The notes under the pieces: model-generated
Told to the model about the DNA's origin: nothing
What the model saw: the letters and a program-made list of their open reading frames with translations, nothing else
Database searches by the model: none
Assembly (NCBI GenBank): GCA_963821735.1
Contig: CAWGFK010000002.1
Coordinates: 1-64,000, forward strand
DNA from: Laspinema sp963821735
GTDB lineage: Bacteria; Cyanobacteriota; Cyanobacteriia; Cyanobacteriales; Laspinemataceae
Length of the DNA stretch: 64,000 bases
Direction of reading: 5' to 3'
Shown here: in pieces, positions 56,287 to 64,000 of the stretch
Layout: every line of letters begins with the position of its first letter
How positions within the stretch are numbered: the first letter of the stretch is position 1
Made by a program: the position numbers and the translations under genes

Positions 56287-57923
56287 TTGATATACCTTTT
56301 TTTATTTCGACTTTAAATTTTGGAGTGAACTCTTCTAAGATTCAACCTTTCCCGGGAAAAGTTACTATGCTGTTGGTGATTTTAATGGTTTCTTTATTTT
56401 TTGGCCCAGAAAAAATACTGAATTGCGTCCAGGCTAGAGGATGGCGGGATGTTTAGCTCGGCAGTTGCCTAACTCAATTTTAGGCTTAATGTCACGTCTG
56501 CCTTAGTCTAACCCGAGAGTTGGAACCCGGGAAGGATTTAGGGGCGATCGCAGGCAGAATGGTCAAGGTTCGTCCCTGGGTTGCCCTCAATTTTGAGGCA
56601 GTCGGTTAAAGTTCTAGGAACACCTGGATCTTTCTGGATACCCGGTCAAGTCCTCCTGGGTGAGGGGAGATTTCACGGCCTCACCGGGGTGCAATGGCAA
56701 GGCTATCCACCGACTTTTGAGTACCTATATTTCCCCAGGGATTAGCCCGGAGTTGGAAACGATGTATTTCCCGGAAAAGCTTGGGTTTTTAAGGGGTTTA
56801 GGGGGAATTTGCGGTGTTCTACGGTTGATGAATGGCCACCCTGTATAAAGCGCAGTGGTGATCCATACCTAGGGATTTCGGACGGTTTTACTCGGGTCAC
56901 CATTCTCCGGGGTGTGAGATGGGAGTGGCCCTTTCCACCCTTCCAACAGTGGAGTTGATCGCAAAGGAGAGGCTTTGAGATCGTCAGCGATCGCCACTTC
57001 ACCCCGAAGGTGTTTCCGATCTCAAACCCCATTTATCCACTGCCCAACTGTCATAAATATTGCGAAATATTACAAGAAGGTGCGCTTTTCTCAGGGGGAT
57101 AGTTTTGATCATCTCAGCACTGATTGGCCGCTATTAAGACCGGATATGGGGAGGCGATCGCATCAGCTTCCCCATATCGGGGGTTTCTGAAAAAAATTCT
57201 CCTATTTTTCAAAGGAGGCATAAGGCACAGCCTTGTCCTCAGCCTGGTCAATGGGAATATTATCGCGGTTAGAGTTCCCGGAGGTGACAAGTTTGACCGG
57301 ATCAGGCAACTGCCAACTCCCTGGATCTCTTCTCTAGGTACAGATTGCCTCCGGGGGAAATTCCTGATATCAAATCTCCCTCAATTTTAGCTCAATCTGA
57401 GCGAGTTTTTTCCCTGGGGTAAAGGGTAGCTATCCCTTGAAGAGTGAACCGGATTAGGACAAGGATGGGGGACCTACGGTACAAATACTAGAGGGGTTTG
57501 AACAGATTTGATTGCCGAATGTTCACCGGAGTGCGCTGAGTCGTATTATGGCGATCGCAGGGGATTGAAGATCCATCCCAGCCTCAGTGCCAGGGGCCGA
57601 TCGCCCTCGACCGTTAGGCAACTCCTGATGGGATTGAAGCGCTGTTTGATGGGTTTAAGCCCAAATCAGTAATCGAGGGAATCCTGCTCTTATTTTAGGG
57701 GGTAAGGGGAAACATTTGATTGAGGCGATCGCCCCTGAGTTTGAGTCTGGAAATGGAGTCGGGTTAAACCCAAATTGGTATAAATTAGGGTTGAGGACGG
57801 CCTACACCCGGAGATTTACAACCCATCTATTTTATCCATCTTAAAGTATTGGGCAAGCGGTACAGCCACAATTCATCCGGCGATCGCCTCAGAAGAGAGC
57901 GTCGGCACAGTAAGGGGAAGACA

Positions 57924-57988
57924 GAGCGGGTTTCTTGAAAAAATCTCTGCGGATTCGCCACCAATCTAATACAGAAACCCGGTTTCTT
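57924..57988. repeat. Dispersed palindromic repeat, GAAACC(G/C)GGTTTC family
   Basis: AGCGGGTTTCTTG at the left and AGAAACCCGGTTTCTT at the right enclose about 35 bp. Same core as copies at 4.8, 27.2, 31.5 and 61.3 kb. Confidence 0.65.
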
Positions 57989-58330
57989 GTGCCAGCGATC
58001 AACCCCTCTATCGGCATCCTCGGGGGTAAGGATTCCGGAACGGATCAAAAATAGCGAACCGCCCCATTCTGTACAATTAACCAGCTACTCCTAGAGGGTA
58101 TTCCTTTTAATAAAAGTCTTCTTTCTTTCAAGTCAACTCAGAGGGGTAGAGTAGGGGAAGTAACCAGGCGATCGCACGCCGGTGGCGATCGGCTAATCAA
58201 AAAACAAAAGTTTTTGACGAAATCAACGGCTTCACTTTACAATAAAAATCGGGATTGGTAATGTAGAGCCATCTCAATACCACCGTAGGGAGAACCGGCT
58301 TAATCGCGATCGTCCCAATCGATAGCGCAA

Positions 58331-58400
58331 GACAGACGGTCTGACAGACGATCTGACAGACAAAAAGATTGGAGTAGAGGTGGCAAAGCGCTTTGCCACC
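58331..58400. repeat. GACAGAC 12-bp repeats and a 22-bp palindrome
   Basis: GACAGAC occurs at 58331, 58343 and 58355, separated by GGTCT and GATCT (12-bp period). Eighteen bp later a perfect 22-bp palindrome spans 58379-58400 with TGGCAAAG arms around CGCTTT. Confidence 0.65.
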
Positions 58401-58667
58401 GGATTGTTCGACCTGACGTCACCAACGCCAGGACGAGCGGGCCAATCAAATAACTAGACTTGTAAGTAGGAAACTGTTTTCTAGTCGTGTTATAAAGGTT
58501 AACAGAACGGCGCACTCCCTAGGGAAAACGTCGGTCTACAAGCGCGATCGGCTGCCAAATCCCCGCAACCTTTCATCACATTCGTAAACGCGCTCTAATC
58601 CTTCTAGTAATATTCGTTGCTAAAAGTGGACGCGCTTCGATGTATTTTCGATCTATAAATCCCAAAT

Positions 58668-58722
58668 TAACCCTGTATGACGTCCCCAAGACGCTATAGG
58701 ATGGGATAACCCTGTATGACGT
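58668..58722 (+). promoter_or_regulatory. Two direct copies of TAACCCTGTATGACGT upstream of RHH gene
   Basis: The 16-bp sequence TAACCCTGTATGACGT occurs at 58668-58683 and again at 58707-58722, 39 bp apart; the second ends 8 bp before the start codon. The gene encodes a ribbon-helix-helix protein, so these may be autoregulatory operators. Confidence 0.5.
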
Positions 58723-58730
58723 TATAGAAA

Positions 58731-59672
58731 ATGCCAACCAAACCAGTTACCTTAAGACTACCTGAAGAACTCTTAGCGGCGATCGATGAGATTGTTGCAT
58801 CCACCGATACCAACCGCACTGAAGTCGTGGTTAAAGCTCTCCAACAAGTCTTTTCCGGAGAAGCAGATCAACCCACCCCGACGACAACCCCTGAAACAAC
58901 GGCAACCCCTGCAACAACTCCTGATACCACCCTCCTAAAACGACTCGAAGAACTAGAGGTAAAAATCTCTAGTGTCATGGATCGCTTAGATTCTGATGTT
59001 CTCTCCCGTCTAACCAAACGAGTCAGCGTCTTAGAAGAAGGATTAAGTTCCTCCGAACCTCCGACCCCGGTCGAGAAGACTCCGAGGACCACAAAAACTG
59101 CAACCAGCGGCCAAAAAAGAACCACCACGGTCAAGGAAACCAAGGCAAGCAAAGCCTCCAAAGAACCCCCCGAACCCCCGGCCTCCAAAGAACCTCCGGA
59201 ACCCCCGGCCTCCAAAGAACCCGCTGAACCTCCAGCCTCTAAGCAGTCTAAAACTAAAACCACCACCAAGACGACCAATGGACGGCGGCGTCAGGCTAAA
59301 GCCGAAAAAAAGCTCCCCGCCGCAAAAGAAACCTCTAAAACAAAAACAATCGCGCCTCCGCCTCCGGCAGAGGAACCCACTCCCACCAAACGTAGAACTC
59401 GCGCTAAATCTACTCCAGAGGTCACAACCAAAACCCCTGCTGCCACAAAAAACAAGCGGGGGACGATAGAATGGCTGACGGTCAAAGAGGCATTTGAAAA
59501 ACTAGGCGGTGATGCCAGTGACCCAGAATCGATTATTTCTAGTATCGATGGCGATCGCACCGTGAAATTAAATCGGTTCCGGGTACTGAGTGCCTCCGAT
59601 TATCAAGCCTTTGGTTTAGAATTCCGACCCGATCGCCGTCGTCGGCGCTTACCCTGTTTGCGGAAACTCTAA
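58731..59672 (+). CDS. Ribbon-helix-helix protein with repetitive linker
   Basis: 313 residues. Residues 1-45 (KPVTLRLPEELLAAIDEI, then NRTEVVVKALQQVF) are a CopG/Arc-type ribbon-helix-helix DNA-binding domain. A Thr/Pro spacer follows. Residues about 65-105 are a predicted coiled coil (LLKRLEELEVKISSVMDRL). Then a long disordered Lys/Pro/Thr-rich linker contains three tandem copies of ASKEPPEPP (27-bp DNA repeat, about 59152-59240). A C-terminal domain of about 60 residues begins GTIEWLTVKEAFEKLGGDASD and ends with RPDRRRRRL. It could bind DNA at two ends or act as a chromosome-associated factor; the target is unknown. This cyanobacterial architecture has no function I can name. Confidence 0.75.
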   Translation: MPTKPVTLRLPEELLAAIDEIVASTDTNRTEVVVKALQQVFSGEADQPTPTTTPETTATPATTPDTTLLKRLEELEVKISSVMDRLDSDVLSRLTKRVSVLEEGLSSSEPPTPVEKTPRTTKTATSGQKRTTTVKETKASKASKEPPEPPASKEPPEPPASKEPAEPPASKQSKTKTTTKTTNGRRRQAKAEKKLPAAKETSKTKTIAPPPPAEEPTPTKRRTRAKSTPEVTTKTPAATKNKRGTIEWLTVKEAFEKLGGDASDPESIISSIDGDRTVKLNRFRVLSASDYQAFGLEFRPDRRRRRLPCLRKL

Positions 59673-59769
59673 CCCCACGCAGTATCCGCTACCCACATCC
59701 GCAGGATTCCTCAATTTATCCCACGGAGTGCGAGTTGATTTCTGAGCGATCGCTGGCATCATTCCAAAC

Positions 59770-59815
59770 CGTTCTCCCCTTTCTCCCCTTGTTCCAGGGG
59801 AGAAAGGGGAGAACG
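59770..59815. repeat. 19-bp perfect hairpin
   Basis: CGTTCTCCCCTTTCTCCCC (59770-59788) pairs with GGGGAGAAAGGGGAGAACG (59797-59815) around TTGTTCCA. It follows the RHH gene by about 100 bp but no T-run follows, so it is not a standard terminator. Confidence 0.7.
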
Positions 59816-59884
59816 CTTGAGGAGAATGCCTTCGGTCCTCCTCCAGATAAACTCGGGTTGATATCAGTCGGAAAAATACCCAAA

Positions 59885-59918
59885 TAAAAAGCGCCCCCAA
59901 ATTGGAGGCGCTTTTTTT
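59885..59918 (-). terminator. Terminator of psbA
   Basis: On the minus strand, AGCGCCTCCAATTTGGGGGCGCT flanked by A- and T-runs. It lies just past the psbA stop and may also work on the plus strand. Confidence 0.8.
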
Positions 59919-59932
59919 ATTCAAAAGTCAGA

Positions 59933-61015
59933 TTAACCATTGATAGAAGGAGCAGTCAAAGCAACCGGAGTCGCTTCACCAGCAGCCAAATCAAGGGGGA
60001 AGTTGTGAGCATTACGCTCGTGCATCACTTCCATACCCAGGTTAGCGCGGTTAATCACATCAGCCCAGGTATTCACAACACGACCTGTCGAGTCAATGAT
60101 GGACTGGTTGAAGTTAAATCCGTTCAAGTTAAAGGCCATCGTGGACACACCCAAAGCGGTGAACCAGATACCCACAACCGGCCAAGCAGCTAAGAAGAAG
60201 TGCAAGGAACGGCTGTTGTTGAACGAAGCATATTGGAAGATTAAACGACCGAAGTAACCGTGAGCGGCAACAATGTTGTAGGTTTCTTCTTCTTGACCGA
60301 ATTTGTAACCGTAGTTTTGAGATTCGGTTTCGCTGGTTTCACGAACCAAAGAGCTGGTAACGAGAGAACCGTGCATGGCACTGAACAAGGAACCACCGAA
60401 CACACCGGCCACACCCAACATATGGAAGGGGTGCATCAGGATGTTGTGCTCAGCTTGGAACACCAACATGAAGTTGAAGGTTCCAGAGATACCCAAGGGC
60501 ATACCATCAGAGAAAGAACCTTGGCCGATCGGGTAGATCAAGAACACTGCGGAAGCTGCTGCAACAGGTGCAGAGTAAGCAACGCAGATCCAAGGACGCA
60601 TTCCTAAGCGGTAAGACAGTTCCCACTCACGACCCATGTAGCAGAAGATGCCGATGAGGAAGTGGAAAATCACGAGCTGGTAAGGGCCACCATTGTAGAG
60701 CCACTCATCCAAGCTGGCTGCTTCCCATATCGGGTAGAAGTGAAGACCGATCGCGTTAGAGGAAGGAACAACAGCACCAGAGATGATGTTGTTTCCGTAC
60801 AGTAAAGAACCGGCAACAGGTTCGCGGATTCCATCGATGTCCACAGGAGGAGCAGCGATGAAGGCGATGATGTAACAAACGGTAGCGCTTAAGAGAGTGG
60901 GGATCATCAACACGCCGAACCAGCCGATATAAAGGCGGTTTTCGGTAGAAGCGACCCATTCGCAAAAGCGGTCCCACAGATTGGCGCTTTCGCGCTGCTG
61001 TAAAGTGGTGGTCAT
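59933..61015 (-). CDS. psbA: Photosystem II D1 protein, high-light type
   Basis: 360 residues, the standard D1 length. It is the reaction-centre subunit that holds P680, pheophytin, QB and the Mn4Ca ligands. Five TM helices fit. Residue 130 is Glu (CYMGREWELSYR), the form found in high-light D1:2 isoforms; low-light D1:1 forms have Gln. Conserved sites include GVAGVFGGSLFSAMHGSLVTSSLVRETSE around His215 and the QB region NNSRSLHFF. The C-terminal extension after the Ala344 processing site (NFPLDLAAGEATPVALTAPSING) is present. The promoter carries an RpaB box. Other psbA copies are not in the window. Confidence 0.97.
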   Translation of the reverse strand: MTTTLQQRESANLWDRFCEWVASTENRLYIGWFGVLMIPTLLSATVCYIIAFIAAPPVDIDGIREPVAGSLLYGNNIISGAVVPSSNAIGLHFYPIWEAASLDEWLYNGGPYQLVIFHFLIGIFCYMGREWELSYRLGMRPWICVAYSAPVAAASAVFLIYPIGQGSFSDGMPLGISGTFNFMLVFQAEHNILMHPFHMLGVAGVFGGSLFSAMHGSLVTSSLVRETSETESQNYGYKFGQEEETYNIVAAHGYFGRLIFQYASFNNSRSLHFFLAAWPVVGIWFTALGVSTMAFNLNGFNFNQSIIDSTGRVVNTWADVINRANLGMEVMHERNAHNFPLDLAAGEATPVALTAPSING

Positions 61016-61065
61016 AGTTTTATGATTGCTATTTGGTTTTCGAGGTGGATTTGTATGATGTCTCT

Positions 61066-61094
61066 ACATTAACGGGTTTGTAACGATTTGTAAA
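61066..61094 (-). promoter_or_regulatory. psbA promoter with overlapping HLR1 (RpaB) box
   Basis: On the minus strand, -35 TTTACA (61089-61094), 17-bp spacer, -10 TAATGT (61066-61071). TTTACAAATCGTTACAAA (61077-61094) matches the HLR1 consensus (two TTACA half-sites) at every defined position. Overlap with the -35 element fits repression by RpaB in low light and release in high light, as known for other psbA genes. Confidence 0.75.
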
Positions 61095-61287
61095 GGGGTA
61101 ATTACCCTGTTTTTTCTAATCAGACATATAAGGTGAGCTTATCAAGCTATTGAGATACAGAAGTACAATCCTGAGATTGATCCCGGTGGGGTTTAATCTC
61201 AGGGTTTCCGGTTTCCTATCCGAATGGGGAGGATAGCAAGCAAGCTGGTCCAAAAACTGGGTGTTTCAGAGGCCGGTTCAGAAGGGG

Positions 61288-61374
61288 TTAGAAACCGGGT
61301 GGTGTTGAGAGAATCTTGGGTCATCCCCAGAAAATTCCCCAGAAAATCAGGACCAGAAAGCGGGTTTCTGGTCC
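61288..61374. repeat. Dispersed palindromic repeat, GAAACC(G/C)GGTTTC family
   Basis: GTTAGAAACCGGGTGG at 61288 and CCAGAAAGCGGGTTTCTGG at 61354-61372. A degraded third core lies just upstream (AACTGGGTGTTTC near 61256). Confidence 0.6.
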
Positions 61375-61439
61375 GATAGATGTAAGACGGTATTGCCGTC
61401 CTAGGATGAGTTTATTGATGCTGTCGCAACTCGCCCTCT

Positions 61440-61646
61440 TTAAGCAGCCTTTGCAAAAATTTCAATGATCTGATCGATTTCATCTCGGGCGCAGGCGATC
61501 GCGTCTTCAGGACTATCAAAGGGTCTCAGGTTGATATTCCGGTATCCCTCGGGACTATGAAATTCATAAAAAAAAATATCTTCTGCCAGAATCGGAACGA
61601 CGATCCAGCCGCGATAGAGTTCTCCTCGCAGGTCATAATTTGCCAT
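61440..61646 (-). CDS. Small conserved-looking protein, unknown function
   Basis: 68 residues from the ATG at 61646 with AGAGGA 6 bp upstream, a good ribosome-binding site. The sequence has a beta-rich start (YRGWIVVPILAEDIFFYEFHSPEGYRNINL) and a C-terminal helix (DSPEDAIACARDEIDQIIEIFAKAA), a possible small alpha/beta fold. No family name can be given. It lies 425 bp upstream of psbA on the same strand. Confidence 0.6.
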   Translation of the reverse strand: MANYDLRGELYRGWIVVPILAEDIFFYEFHSPEGYRNINLRPFDSPEDAIACARDEIDQIIEIFAKAA

Positions 61647-62692
61647 AGTTTATCCTCTTGAATCAGGGGTTGATCAACTCCATCTTTGTTAAAATTACAG
61701 TCTAGCCATTCCGGTGCGATCGCGACAACAGATACCTCACCCCTCAACCGGATGGAGGTAAGGCGGGAGGCCGATCGCGCCGAGGAAAAGTCCTGAATTG
61801 TTAGCGCCGATGTTTTTGAAGAAAAACCATGAGGATTTAATTTTGTCAATATTCTGGAGAAGAATTGTTATAAAAGGCGGACAAGTTTTGGACGCTTGAC
61901 TCGCCATGACATCCCGTGGCGATCGCATCTTAACCGGGAAAGCTAACCCGTTTCGGTGGGCCTAAAGTGGGGATAATCTATACCTGATGATAGAAATTTC
62001 TATAGGATCTCCCTTTAGTCTCATGGTTTTGGGAAAGAAAAATCGTTACATTAGTTTATAACCGAGCGAAAAGAGGAAAGATAGGAGTAGAATCGATCGC
62101 GGTGCGACATTCGGAACAGTTGGGGTCCGTTTCCTCCCTTAGCCCGGTGGTCAAGGAACACCCAAGCGGTTCTAACCCACGGATCATCAGGTCGTCTGGA
62201 GGTTGGAGTCGGATTGCGCCGGTTTGGAGTAACCTCAAACAAGAGGGACATCGTAAAAAAACGAGCTCAGATCCAAGTCGAGGAGTAAGCCACCTTGTCA
62301 AAAATTCGCTCCTTCAGGGTAAAAGGAGTTGAACTGGAACGAAAACAGATTAGCGGGGTCTTTGCGGTATCAGTTCTAACTTATCAAGACAACCCGGTCG
62401 GGATCAACCGATGGCCGCTTACAGCGGACCCTCCTTTGACGATGAAGCTGTCAGAGGGTTGCCCGAATACCGAGGGGGGCAACAGCACAGTTGAGACAAA
62501 AGCAGCTTTGTGAAACCCAAGCCAAGTCGGGGAGGAAAACACAACCTGACCCGGATTTGCATCACTGCAAATTCTGATGAGAGTCACATTCTACCCGGAT
62601 AGCGATCGCAGTGAGTCACATTAAAAACGGCCACACTAGAACCATAGCCGTATGTTCAAGCCCTAGAAACGCTATTACCTTTGAGAGTTATT
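61647..62692. other. Spacer with no credible gene
   Basis: About 1 kb. Several ORFs of 60-110 codons overlap in different frames with no sign of selection. HIP1 sites are present. No tRNA, RNase P RNA or repeat family was recognised. Confidence 0.45.
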
Positions 62693-63079
62693 ATGTTGTA
62701 TAAACCCAGCTTTGGCGATCGCCAGCTTGCTGAATCATTTTATCAAGCCTTGTTCAACCGTTTCTACGATTCCGTAGATCGCCAGACTCAGGAACTGTTA
62801 AGAGAATGTCAATTTGGCCTTGCGCCCTCCCCAACGGGAGTCAAAACCTTTTTTATTTTGACACCGGATTTAGAGCGCGCTCAAAACCTGATCGAGCAAA
62901 TCGAGGGGATCATCAACGGAGTCATGGCAATTATGGTCGGAGTTCACCAAACTGCCATTTGTATTGCCCCCCCAGATGGCGGCGACGGTCCCAGGGAGCG
63001 ATCGGGACAATTAAACCCCCGTTACATGATGGCCAAAATATTTCCCCATCCCCCACAAGACGATGAGGAACTGGGTTAG
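62693..63079 (+). CDS. Hypothetical protein
   Basis: 128 residues from the ATG at 62693 (an in-frame TTG at 62681 would add four). It has an N-terminal helical part (FGDRQLAESFYQALFNRFYDSVDRQTQELLRECQFG), a middle (TFFILTPDLERAQNLIEQIEGIINGVMAIMVGVHQTAICIAPPDG) that could be an alpha/beta fold, and a polar tail. No membrane helix or known motif. It is probably a lineage-specific cyanobacterial protein. The ribosome-binding site is weak. Confidence 0.5.
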   Translation: MLYKPSFGDRQLAESFYQALFNRFYDSVDRQTQELLRECQFGLAPSPTGVKTFFILTPDLERAQNLIEQIEGIINGVMAIMVGVHQTAICIAPPDGGDGPRERSGQLNPRYMMAKIFPHPPQDDEELG

Positions 63080-63818
63080 ACCGATCGCGGCCAAAGCTAA
63101 ACCCTAGAGGATATGATCCGTGGGATTTTTACCTGGGTCTGGAATTTTGATGCCACCTAGCCAAACTGACTCGGACTCGAAGAAACGAGAAGTTAGATCC
63201 AGAAGGGGGCTTTCCTGGAGTGGATTGCCCAAGGCAGCACCATGACTCAAGTTAGGTGCGTTCCACTCCTGAGCAATAGATTTGAGACCGAAACCCAGGA
63301 ATATCCCTCTTTTGTCAAACCCGGTTGAAAGCCTGACTCCTCGTTGTCTGAAACGATGACAAATCGTTAATGGGTCCTAAAGTTACAGAAGCGGGATAGA
63401 GAGGGAGATTTTAACGGAGGGTTGGGTCATCAACAGGCAGAATTCAGGGAAGCAACCGATCGCCAACCTTTCCAGAGTAGTCAGCAAAATTACGGATGTC
63501 GCCACAACCAACCCTCGTATTTTTCCTGATGACAAGCATGAAAACTCACTGCACAATAGAAGCAGAAAGATAAACATGCTGGTACACCTTCCTTTGAAAA
63601 ACCTGCTCCTCACCCCAGGAGCAGGTTTTTTTATGGCCTGTTTATGGCTTGTAGATCATGATCCCGAAGGCGATCGCCTCCGCCCGTCTTTGAGTGCCTT
63701 TTTTCCCAGACAAATTCACCTCCCCCCGAACCCAACTCATTCTGGGGAACTTCCTAGGTTAAAATTCGGTTAAAGATGGGAGAATAATACATAAAGAACT
63801 TTAACAGCCGTTCCATTC
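63080..63818. other. Spacer ending in a strong orphan terminator
   Basis: 739 bp between the hypothetical gene and the partial transporter gene. A strong hairpin terminator lies at 63597-63632, over 500 bp after the last gene, with no ORF of substance before it. Confidence 0.5.
63597..63632 (+). terminator. Strong rho-independent terminator without an adjacent gene
   Basis: AAAACCTGCTCCT-CACCCC-AGGAGCAGG followed by T7. It is flanked by A and T runs, so it may act both ways. The nearest upstream stop codon is at 63079, so it may end a small RNA or a long 3' leader. Confidence 0.8.
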
Positions 63819-64000
63819 GTGTCCATACTCCTTGTTTGGTTAACCCTAGCTAGTTTCTTCTCCTGGTTTACCAGTACCTTAGCAGCCGCAGGCAGTCCGC
63901 TCCTCTTAATTCCACTGGTTAATCTTTTGCTGGGGTCAAGCGCAGTGGCACCCGTGATTACCATTGGGATGTTGCTCGGAAACTCGCAACGAATCTTTTT
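63819..64000 (+). CDS. TSUP (TauE/SafE-type) transporter, partial
   Basis: From a GTG at 63819 the frame reads SILLVWLTLASFFSWFTSTL, AAAGSPLLLIPLVNLLLG, SSAVAPVITIGMLLGNSQRI and is still open at the window end. The first helix and the GSPLLLIPLVNLLLG and APVITIGMLLGN motif match the first repeat of the TSUP/TauE-SafE family of sulfite or sulfonate exporters. An in-frame stop at 63792 upstream rules out a much earlier start. The ion transported is unknown. Confidence 0.65.
   Translation, partial: MSILLVWLTLASFFSWFTSTLAAAGSPLLLIPLVNLLLGSSAVAPVITIGMLLGNSQRIF

Larger units (their letters stand above)
56287..58730. other. 2.4-kb region without a credible gene
   Basis: No ORF here exceeds about 100 codons and none looks like protein. 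The stretch contains one GAAACC(G/C)GGTTTC repeat pair at 57924-57988, a 22-bp perfect palindrome at 58379-58400, a three-copy 12-bp repeat at 58331-58361 and the control region of the ribbon-helix-helix gene. Confidence 0.5.

Noticed and set aside
56660..57390. Several 60-96 codon ORFs on both strands
   Set aside because: They overlap in different frames without any sign of protein-like composition.
61526..61928. Minus-strand ORFs upstream of the 68-residue protein
   Set aside because: They overlap the well-supported small gene in another frame and have no better start.
62295..62513. 72-codon ORF starting with TTG
   Set aside because: No ribosome-binding site, low complexity and no homologous look; a leader RNA was considered but no known fold was recognised.
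63597..63632. Yfr1-type small RNA because of a CUCCUCAC loop
   Set aside because: The full conserved Yfr1 core (ACUCCUCACACC) is not present; the motif is part of the terminator stem-loop.

Overview
The window is chromosomal DNA of a filamentous, Oscillatoria-type cyanobacterium. It carries psaC, psbA, the KaiC-interacting kinase gene sasA, a CrtH-type carotene isomerase, sucrose synthase and a GH100 invertase. The cyanobacterial HIP1 octamer GCGATCGC occurs throughout. The 366-residue BLUF-cyclase at 29.6 kb matches, from memory, the photoactivated adenylate cyclase OaPAC of Oscillatoria acuminata in length and key residues, so a close relative (Oscillatoria acuminata / Laspinema group) is the best guess. 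No rRNA, tRNA or CRISPR array was recognised.

Layout. 0-5.6 kb is an accessory island. It holds a small protein with a 55-residue internal duplication, a STAND (NB-ARC-TPR) gene broken by at least five frameshifts, a TumE-type toxin-antitoxin pair, a zeta-toxin remnant with its small partner ORF, and a RelN/RelE-type pair. 5.7-14.2 kb is housekeeping: glmS, psaC, an HdrB-like CCG-domain protein, acpP-fabF and tkt, interrupted by a repeat-rich spacer at 8.2-9.0 kb. 14.5-22.6 kb holds a WGxxGxxG small protein, susA and a 1141-residue RTX/Calx-beta protein. 22.8-29.3 kb has def, crtH, upp, a YtxH-like protein, yggT, a secreted protein and aroE. 29.6-37 kb has the BLUF cyclase, an SGNH/PEP-CTERM hydrolase followed by a MITE-like insertion, and a frameshifted TPS-type haemagglutinin. 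37.7-49.3 kb has the invertase, an NhaP antiporter, sasA, a DUF2079 membrane protein, a GT4 glycosyltransferase, a dCache-HAMP adenylate cyclase and a cysteine desulfurase. 49.6-56.3 kb is a phosphorelay cluster: a REC-kinase and a very large hybrid kinase whose frame is broken at a G10 and a C7 tract. A 2.4-kb gene-free stretch follows. 58.7-64 kb has a ribbon-helix-helix protein with a repetitive linker, a high-light-type psbA with an RpaB (HLR1) box, two small unknown genes, and the start of a TSUP transporter cut by the window end.

How the parts connect. Sucrose turnover is represented twice (susA and the invertase). cAMP can be made by a blue-light cyclase and by a ligand-sensing membrane cyclase. 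Light and clock control appear through psbA/HLR1 and SasA. The long genes with broken frames (STAND, haemagglutinin, hybrid kinase) are repetitive or contain homopolymers, while adjacent housekeeping genes are intact. The breaks could therefore be real decay, slippage-based switching, or assembly error. Several families of small palindromic repeats are scattered between genes. One of them has 13-bp terminal inverted repeats and an 8-bp target duplication.
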